A stretch of 64,000 nucleotides of DNA from Galeopsis tetrahit (taxonomy: Eukaryota; Streptophyta; Magnoliopsida; Lamiales; Lamiaceae). The notes under the pieces were generated by a model that ran no database searches, had not been told where the DNA came from, and saw nothing but the letters and a program-made list of their open reading frames with translations. The DNA lies in the NCBI GenBank assembly GCA_963675135.1, contig OY776124.1:9624677-9688676 (forward strand), read 5' to 3'. Within the stretch, counting starts at the first letter, position 1. Each line of letters begins with the position of its first letter. Made by a program: the position numbers and the translations under genes. This document shows positions 55,794 to 64,000 of this stretch, piece by piece.

Positions 55794-58349
55794 TGGTTTT
55801 TTAATGGTCGACAGTAAAAATTGTTGATCCTGGCTTTTGGATCATAGTTGTGAACCTATTATGTTGGACACTAAGCAATTTTCCTCAATATCTGTCAAGA
55901 CATGATAGTGTTGTGGTAGATCGTGTAATAATCGATTTGAATTCTTGCTCATTACTTATTTTGTGCTGGTTTTTTGGTCCTATAAAATCTATCACTGAGT
56001 TATGTTTTTCACTTTAGTAAATTAGATGTACATACTATCGGGTTTGCTTCGTTTTGGTAGCATTTTGACTTTTATATTTACGTCTAAACCAAAGATGTAG
56101 TGTGTGGAGTCTGAGTTATACACATTGAAGATATACATATATTATCACACACAAAATAAAATTTGGTATTTTACATTTTTTACTGTCAAACTGTGGTAAT
56201 ATTTTAATAACTGCAGCATAGACTGAAAATGACAGTGGATTTGTATTGTGATGTTTTTTTCTGCATGAAGAATATACTAGTACAGTAGGGTAGGGGAGGG
56301 GGTGTTCTGATACTGATTGACGTACTTTTATATCTTGTTTTGACAAAATAAATGGAAGTTTGAGCTACTGCAGTGCAGTAGGTTTTATTTATAAATAGAA
56401 AATGTATCTATTTTGGAAAAATAAAAAGAGAGACTGGCTGCTGGAAAATTGTTCCAAGAATCTGCAGAAGCTTTGACCATGTACAGCCAATGTAGAAAAG
56501 AATTAAGTTTATTTAATTATAAATAATAGGAGTAGAATATTTAGTAGGAGAAAAATTAGGTTCAGTTTTAATTATTTTACGGAAACAACTGAATTAAAAA
56601 CTGAAATATTTTATGCTTCAATACTATTACTACTCCTTACTAAACCAAATCCTACTGCATAGGTGCACAGTTTTGGTGTTAATTAATATTATGTTTATTA
56701 TTTTTTGTTATAGAATTGTTCTTTATGAATTGTTGAATTGGGTTGTTTTATGGAAAGTTTTCTATGCTATTTATTTATTTAGACCAATACATATTACGTG
56801 GAGATATTTATTGCTTAAGTAATTGAAAAATAAAATGCGTTAGATAAGTATTGCTTAAGCCAGAGGCGGATCCAACGTATAATTTGGGGTACAGATTATT
56901 TTTTAATTTTGTTTTATGTAAAAAAAATAAAAAATTAATAATGTCTCAAAAAAAAAAAAAAAGTAGATAATCACAATTGTACCCCCAATTTTAAATTTAA
57001 TATCTTTCGTACCCCTAAATTCTAACCCCAATTTTAAATTTAATATCTTTCGTACCCCTAAATTCTAAATCTTGGAGACTTAATGAGAACCAACTAATTT
57101 ATGATGAAATATATGTTATATGTGCTACAAATTTTAAAAAATAAAGATAAGGTTGTAAAACAATAGTAATAACAACTACTTAAATCTATAATCAATGTCC
57201 ACTCATTTAGAGATACAATTCACACACAAAAAATTAAAAAAAATAAAAATAAAATAAAGGTGAAGTTGTAAAAAACAGCGCTATCAATACATTTCAAACT
57301 TGTTTGTTTTGTTGGAGAGATGATAAGATTTATTGCGATTACATTGCTCACACCTTACTTTTTGAATTAATTTATATTTTTGGATTGGTTTATTTGAATT
57401 TTAAAGGAAATGTAAATACTTAGTCCAAAAGTAGTTTGGATAGTGGAATAATTTTAGTGTCATTTTTTAAAACTATCCTTCGGTACCTTTCAGATTTGTT
57501 TATTTATTTATATTTTGTTATTTCCTCTTAATTTTCTTTATTCTTCATAATATAATCTCATTTCTATTTTCAAGAAAACAACATCAGTGTTCACCCATTC
57601 ATCAGACATCAATATCGTGATTAAGATTATGACTTCAAAATGACATTCTATATTTGGCCTACATTTATACACATCGTTCTCATATTTGAAATTGTGATAA
57701 ACAAATGATATTCAACAAAAAATCATATCATGGTACACTATTTTGATAAAGGAATTGAATGTCAAAACACCCCATACTCACATAAAAAACAGGGTAACAA
57801 TCACAGTTAAATCGATAACACGGAACTGAAGTAGGTCGAACGGAAAGTAATTAAGTAGAGAAAAATGAAGTAGATACAAAATCATAGTAAAATATAAACA
57901 GTTTAGAACATGTAACAAACTCATAGAAAAAGGAGAGACACAAAGATAGAGGCACAAATGTTAATAGAGTATGTTAATTATATACAAAGAGCTTTATTCC
58001 GCTGCCGCTCTAACAATATTCCAGACAATCACGAGGGAGACCGCCATGGATGTTGTCAAAATGAATTGATTTTATGGATTCTTCTGTATATATATGTGGC
58101 ATTATGTTTTTTTTTTTTGACAAGATATGTGACATTTTGTAATTAACTTGATGTCAACTGATATTTTCAAAATAATTTATTAAGTTGAAGGACAAAATAG
58201 AGTTTCCACATTACCCTTTATACAGAGCTGAAGTTGAACTGAATAAACTCATCTTCACTATGGACCAGAAATCACACTTAGGAGGGCTTATGTGGAAAAA
58301 TCAACTATAACCCAACCTCTTTCTCATGCCTTAAATCAACAAACTAAAC
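55794..58349. other. Intergenic region between DnaJ and BSL genes
   Basis: Contains the DnaJ 3' UTR (to about 56000). No gene is supported. A CAGAGGCGGATCC word at 56863 may be the end of a dispersed element. A tandem duplication follows at 56982-57068. Confidence 0.5.
56982..57068. repeat. Two-copy tandem repeat, 44-base unit
   Basis: CCCCAATTTTAAATTTAATA followed by TCTTTCGTACCCCTAAATTC occurs twice head to tail without substitutions. Confidence 0.9.
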
Positions 58350-58601
58350 ATGGGAAAAGTTGAGAAAAATCAATCTTTCCGGGCACTTCCCATAAAATCA
58401 AATGGGAAAGTTCTTGGGCCAAATAATACACAATTAAGTGTGAATGACTATTTTCCTTTCACTAGTGATGCCTTTGACTTGAAAAATTGTAAATTTGGAG
58501 TTGACTGTGCAATAAAAGACAACCTATCCAATGTAATTGGTCTGAGGTGTTCAAAGATAGGCTTGCTAATGCAATTAAAGAATGTTTATGGCGTATTCTG
58601 A
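58350..58601 (+). other. Open frame of 83 codons, doubtful
   Basis: Starts MGKVEKNQSFRALPIKSNGK. No family is recognised, no splice or promoter context is visible, and composition is like the spacer. A small hypothetical protein or a gene fragment cannot be excluded, but chance is likelier. Confidence 0.15.
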
Positions 58602-59349
58602 CAAGCATTGAGATTAAACGAATTCGAAGGAGGTGACTGCGACAGTGAAAGGTAGGAAACCCTTTTTTTAAACACTATGAATCAATATAAATTACAAGAT
58701 ATTTAGAGAGGGATGAAGAAATTCATAGTGTGTGCAATTTGCAATTTATACGTTATAGCACATCGAATGACTAAATGGATACACAACTTTCCTACTTCTC
58801 AAGATTGGGACGGAGGAGATATTTCTTAAAATATTTAAAAAAAAACACTTCTTAATTTGAACCGTTAATTTGGGAATTTAAGGGTAAAAAAAGTAGAAAA
58901 TTAGATTTAGATTTTTTTTTTTACCTACCGTGTCATAAATTGTTGTACCCCGGAATATAGGAGATTAAATACTTACATAAATGTGGAAATAATAACGAAA
59001 ATACGGTAAAAGGATCGTAAATTTTTCTCTCTCTCTCTCTCTATATCTAACATCTTTTTCTCTCTCTACAAAAGACACATAAATACACTATATCTTATTT
59101 ACATACATATCGGAGTGTATATATATCTAAGAGAGAGAAATTGGAGAGAGAAAGTGCGTGTTTGGATTGGCCGTCCCGTTTGTATTCCTCGTCACCGCTT
59201 CAAGATAAAGGGAGGAGCAAAAAGGAGCGGAGCTTTGAAGAACAAAAAAGGAATCCATCGCTGTTGTAAGGATCGGAGCTAGGGCTTTTTCCAAATGCAA
59301 TATGCCAATTGAAGCTCCGATCTTATTAATTTAGGGTTTTTAAGCACAA
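58602..59349. other. Promoter and leader region of the BSL gene
   Basis: A TC microsatellite at about 59024-59042 and another TCTCTCTCTAC tract near 59060 precede a GC-richer leader from about 59150. CT-rich tracts are common in plant 5' UTRs. No TATA box is assigned. Confidence 0.45.
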
Positions 59350-62300
59350 ATGGACGTCGATTCCGCTATGGCCACGGAGTCCGATCACGATCCGTCGGAG
59401 GAGTCCACCACTACTAATGGTGCTGCGCAGCCCGCCGAATCTCAATCCCCATCGCCGCCGGACGAGGAGGAGGAGCAAGAACAGAGCAATATTAACAATA
59501 ATAGTAATACTGGCCCTGCTGGAGGGGGAGGGCCGCTTGTGCCTGGACCACGCTGTGCACCCACATATACTGTGGTAAGCGCTATTTTAGAGAAGAAAGA
59601 GGATGGTCCGGGACCGCGATGTGGTCACACGCTGACAGCTGTGCCTGCGGTTGGGGAGGAGGGCACTCCTGGGTATATTGGCCCGAGGTTAATTCTTTTC
59701 GGAGGAGCAACAGCTCTTGAAGGGAACTCTGCGGCTTCAGGAACTCCTTCTTCGGCTGGAAGCGCAGGAATCCGTATGTTTTCATTCAACTTTAGATATT
59801 CGTGTATTTGGGGTTTTATGTTAGTTATTTACCCGTCAGTTTCTTTGATGTTGAACAATAATCTTTTAATTCTCCTGTTGACATCAATTTACTGGAATAC
59901 CGTTTCTGCTCCTTAAAGCTGAGAAATTTTAGATTCCCATCATGAGAATTGTTGCATGGTTTTAGAGAACTTTTATAATAATATCTTTATATGGAAGACT
60001 TGTTTTCATGGAGTAGATAGATTGGAATAGTGATATACTTTGGAAATCTAATAGAAAGATCTGCTGGTTTTGCACTTGGTCTTAACTGTAACTCATTCAA
60101 TGAGTTGAACAAGTGACTGGTTAACTGTGTTCAGGTTTGCAGTTATGTGAGGGTTCAGTGAACACTTATTTATCTTCACATTTACATGCTGAAGTTTGTT
60201 TTTGGGGGGATCAAGTATTAAGCTTGTGGCCGAATTTGCCAAAATTAATAAGTTCATTGAGAAAGACGAAAACAACTTCACTTATCAATAAATTATGCGT
60301 GGTACTTCAATAAAGACCCATTTCTATGACATTTATCTTCACATTTTCATGCTGAGTTTGTTTTGAGGGGATTAAGTATTAAGCGTATGGACGGATTTTT
60401 CATAATTAATAAGTTCATTGAGAAAGACGAAAAACAAGTTCAGTTATCAATAAGTACATGGCACTTCATTGATGACCCATTTCTATGACATTTTTATTCA
60501 CATTTACATGCTGAAGTTTGTTTCGAGGGGATTTAACATTTGGCTTGTGGATGAATTTGCCATAATTAATAAGTTCATCGTGAAAGACTAAACACATGTC
60601 CACTTATCAATAAATTATACATGGCACTTCATTTAAGACCCATTTCTATGGCATGCATCTTATGATTATCAGTGATCATGATCTAGCCTAATTATTTATT
60701 GTTGTTAAGTATAAAAATGAATCACTGAGTCATTTTGGAGCTATACATATTTCTTAAAAGTGAGCATGTTATTTCAGGGTTGGCTGGAGCTACTGCTGAT
60801 GTGCATTGTTATGATGTATTGACAAATAAATGGTCTCGGTAAGCTATAGTGGCTTTCGGTTTTCATGCGGTTGTTAATTCTCTCAGTTTACATTTTCCTT
60901 GATATGGCTTGGGGTTTTATATGTGCAGTGTTACCCCAATTGGAGAGCCACCCACCCCTAGAGCAGCTCATGTTGCAACTGCTGTAGGCACAATGGTTGT
61001 TATCCAGGTTTGTTGACACATAGAATGATGTACCTTTTATTTATGTGTATTGGAAAAGGAAGCAGATTAAGGCTCTTGTCCATCATAGGGTGGGATCGGT
61101 CCAGCTGGTTTGTCTGCTGAAGATCTTCATGTTCTGGACCTGACACAGCAACGACCAAGATGGCATAGGTTTGGTTTCTTTTTATTAATAATACTGCATC
61201 TATGCATATGCTTTGATCTCCTAACTATGGTGATTACTCGCTATAACAAACCTTTACTTCATTAGGGTTGTTGTCCATGGTCCTGGGCCAGGGCCACGCT
61301 ATGGACATGTCATGGCTTTGGTGGGACAACGGTATCTCATGGCAATTGGCGGAAATGATGGTTTGTCTTCTTAAACTCTTTCCCCCCCTCTACTGTGTTC
61401 TTGTTTCTGTAGGAAAGTAATTTGACACTTCATTTATTAGGAAAACGTCCATTAGCTGATGTATGGGCGTTGGACACTGCTGCAAAGCCATATGAATGGC
61501 GGAAACTAGAACCAGAGGGTGAAGGTCCACCTCCTTGCATGTGAGTTGTCCAACCTTTTCTGTTACTTTATAATTAATTTCACTTTGCTCCTCAATTATT
61601 CACTCCTTAAACTATGAGAGTGTACACTTTGTCCCTTTTAACTATGAAAGTGTAATCTGCTTAATCTATTCTCCAATTTACACTTTGCAAATTTATGAAA
61701 ATATTGGATCTCAATAAATGTTTTTTAACCAGACAATATTGAGCCTACTAATTTATATTGGATTTTCTATACAGTACTACAGTTGGTAGTAACTTATATT
61801 ACCAATTAAATTATTTGATTTAAAAAGTCTTGCTTTAGTATAAAATTCAACTATGTTGTATATTGAATTTGTAGAAGTATTAAGTTCAATTGGAATGTAT
61901 ATTTTTGAAGACCTTGATATTTCACCTGAATGTTGGATTATTTTTAAAATTTGGAATATATTTGTATGAACCAGTGTTCAAATATTTATAACAAGAATGG
62001 CACATGCATTCAATATTTCAGGTTGTGGAAATTTTGTTTCCATCTGAGGTTTCTGTACCTTCATTGTGATTTTGCTTCTCTCATAACTTAGAAGTGTTTT
62101 AGATTAAAAAGTTATGGTTTTCAACTGGTGATTCTCATTGTGCTAGTGTAAGATAGATGATTTGTATAATTTTATTGGATGCGAGTTGACTGACATTTTT
62201 GGATTTATGTTTCTTGCCAACTCGCTCAGGTATGCGACTGCAAGTGCACGCTCTGATGGTCTTCTTCTGCTTTGTGGTGGGAGGGATGCAAATAGTGTGG

Positions 62301-63296
62301 TAGGTTCCTATCATGTTCATGCATAAATATATGATGTGACTGAGCCATCACTTCTCCTCTTCTTTTACATTGTTTCTGTAGTTGTAGGATGGTTTACTTT
62401 CTTTGTATGGTCTTTATAAAATGCTTGTGTTATCTTTCTTTACATGGAGTGTCATCATTGAATTTTGTACGAAGTCCTTGAATGTAGACCTGGTTTTCTC
62501 AAATAAAAAAAGCAGTGGTTTCTTTGTCTTTGAATGACATTCTTGTTTTCTGGACAGTACATCACATGGGTGTGTAGAGCCGAAGGGCGTCTGGACCTAC
62601 ATTTTTGCACTGAAACTTTCTGGTTCCTAGTGTTTTCATTATGTTAAAGCTAACTTTACTCATATTCTCTCCCTTAACTGATGGTCTCCAATTGACATGA
62701 TTCACAGCCTCTCGCTAGTGCATATGGGCTTGCTAAACATAGAGATGGTCGGTGGGAATGGGCCATTGCCCCCGGTGTTTCACCATCTCCAAGGTATCAA
62801 CATGCAGCGGTAAGTTATTTATTGAAAATTTATTTTATTATCACATTTTACTTTAACCACATCAAACAAAGACCCCTCATGTAATGTATATTCTGTCATC
62901 ATTTATGTTATTTTCCAGGTTTTTGTTAATGCACGCCTTCATGTATCTGGTGGGGCACTTGGCGGAGGACGTATGGTAGAGGACTCCTCAAGTGTTGCTG
63001 GTACTATTCTCTATTTGGTTACCTACCAAGGATTTGTTGCATCCCCACTCCCTGCATGCTCATAAAAACAGAAGAAAGGATAATGTCTTAAATAAACATA
63101 TTGGTTTTATGTGCAGTTCTGGATACTGCAGCTGGAGTTTGGTGTGACACTAAGGCTGTTGTCACGAGTCCGAGAACTGGTAAATTTAGTGCTGATGCTG
63201 CTGGTGGCGATGCGGCAGTTGAGCTAACAAGGCGTTGTAGGCATGCTGCTGCTGCTGTCGGTGACTTGATTTTCATCTATGGTGGCCTTCGTGGTG
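59350..63296 (+). CDS. BSL: BSL-type Kelch Ser/Thr phosphatase, N-terminal part
   Basis: Ten exons fit exactly in phase: 59350-59773, 60778-60838, 60929-61007, 61089-61168, 61266-61360, 61441-61540, 62230-62299, 62708-62809, 62919-63000, 63117-63296 (424 codons so far). After an acidic, low-complexity N-terminus comes VPGPRCAPTYTVV, then GPGPRCGHTLTAVPAVG, LILFGGATALEGN, RAAHVATAVGTMVVIQGGIG, YGHVMALVGQRYLMAIGGND, LLLLCGGRDANS, YQHAAVFVNARLHVSGGALG and RRCRHAAAAVGDLIFIYGGL: successive Kelch blades nearly identical to Arabidopsis BSL2/BSL3. The PP1-like catalytic domain should follow beyond the right edge. BSL proteins act in brassinosteroid signalling, dephosphorylating BIN2-type kinases. The gene is cut by the window, not broken. 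Intron 1 holds tandem repeats and the next intron holds a MITE. Confidence 0.95.
60171..60657. repeat. Three tandem copies of a 162-base unit in BSL intron 1
   Basis: Units begin TATCTTCACATTTACATGCT at about 60174, TATCTTCACATTTTCATGCT at about 60334 and TATTCACATTTACATGCTGA at about 60495. Each contains AATTAATAAGTTCAT and GACCCATTTCTATG. Copies differ by point changes and 1-2 base indels. Confidence 0.88.
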
Positions 63297-63329
63297 GTGA
63301 GATATGATAGTTTCGTACGATAAGATATA

Positions 63330-63603
63330 CTCCCTCCGTCCCCGGATGACTTGCACAGTTTGACCGGCACACTTTTTAAGAAAAGAGGATTTAGTGGTTG
63401 GTGATGTAAGATTAAAAGGGGTATTTTAGGTAATTTAGTGAAGTGTAAAATGGATTTGGTGAGGTGTAAAGTAAAATGTAGGTACAAAATGAGTGATAAT
63501 TTTGAAAATAAAATGATGTTGGGAGGGCATTAATTTTGTGGGGTACTTCCATATTAAGAGTGTGCAAGTAATGGATGTCCCAATAATCACGGGACGGAGG
63601 GAG
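63330..63603. mobile_element. Stowaway MITE in a BSL intron, well preserved
   Basis: CTCCCTCCGTCCCCGGATGA at the left and TAATCACGGGACGGAGGGAG at the right form the terminal inverted repeat, and TA flanks both ends. It is 274 bases, non-coding, and the same family as the older copy at 14895-15160. It lies in the intron after exon 10. Confidence 0.92.
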
Positions 63604-64000
63604 TACTTACATTTGGATTTGGAAATGTAATTGTGATTTTAGGTCCTTTTATTTTGCATATGTGGGAACTTTATGTGTTCTGTGTTTAGTCTCAAGGCAT
63701 CTGAGCGTTATCCTGGTTGACCACTGTGGTGGAAGAGTTTAATTTCTTTAGGCCATAAAAATAATGAATCAGTTGTTTCTTTCTCTCTTCAGTGAGCAAG
63801 TCTTGAAGTTATAAGCTTTACTAGATGCCATTTCTATGAAATGGGAAAAAGCAATTTGCGTGCGGCAGTAAATCTTGTTTAAGGCTGTAACAGAAACTTA
63901 GTTTTAGGACCGTCACTTGTCTTAGAGCTGAAAAATAGATAATCCTTTGCAGCTCAACTTTTGTGATTTAGCTCCTATTGTGACATGTGAAGTTACTTGA
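63604..64000 (+). other. Remainder of BSL intron 10
   Basis: No next exon (expected to begin with the VLLDDLL-type continuation) is seen before the window ends, so this intron is at least 700 bases long. Confidence 0.6.

Noticed and set aside
63224..63487. 87-codon minus-strand frame overlapping the BSL exon and the MITE
   Set aside because: Spans an exon antisense, an intron and a MITE; the protein is a translation artefact.
1..64000. CRISPR array, phage-like or bacterial defence system
   Set aside because: Spliced plant genes throughout. The tandem repeats lack the spacer-repeat regularity of CRISPR and no cas-like gene exists.

Overview
The window is nuclear DNA of a flowering plant, most likely a dicot: intron-rich genes with GT-AG splice sites, AT-rich spacers, plant-specific families (IQD, BSL phosphatase, F-box/LRR, GT14) and a dense load of plant transposons. 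The species cannot be named from sequence alone.

Four ordinary genes are visible. A single-exon GT14 (DUF266) glycosyltransferase lies on the minus strand at 4297-5382. A seven-coding-exon IQD calmodulin-binding protein lies on the minus strand at 6722-12051. A six-exon type I DnaJ/HSP40 with a C-terminal prenylation box (AtJ2/AtJ3 type) lies on the plus strand at 53460-55793. The Kelch half of a BSL-type (BRI1-suppressor-like) Ser/Thr phosphatase lies on the plus strand from 59350 and runs off the right edge, so its phosphatase domain is outside the window. They have unrelated housekeeping or signalling roles and show no sign of joint function.

The 40 kb between the IQD and DnaJ genes (about 13.6-53 kb) is a transposon graveyard with unusually readable boundaries. 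From left to right: Stowaway-type MITEs; a TIR element full of minisatellites (15.5-16.7 kb); an outer hAT-like element (18778-21616) holding a second hAT-like element with an 8-bp duplication and a Mutator-type element with a 9-bp duplication; a LINE ORF1-type (DUF4283/zinc-knuckle) pseudogene; a putative 5-kb MULE (24111-29128) carrying a Ulp1-protease fragment and a FAR1-domain fragment facing each other, itself hit by a 1.4-kb solo LTR; a broken F-box/LRR gene split by an intact Ty1/copia element (31134-36070) with nearly identical LTRs; two Helitrons placed head to head 31 bp apart (37879-41703 minus, 41735-47204 plus), the second with a decayed PIF1-type helicase; and a tandem-repeat and TIR-element zone (47.2-53 kb). 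A tRNA-derived SINE family occurs three times, two copies with 17-bp target duplications.

The most informative signals are the young, apparently coding-competent copia insertion, the paired Helitrons with candidate captured exons, and the MULE-like element with paired Ulp1/FAR1 remnants. I found no CRISPR array, rRNA, or conventional tRNA gene, and nothing I can defend as a wholly new biological system.
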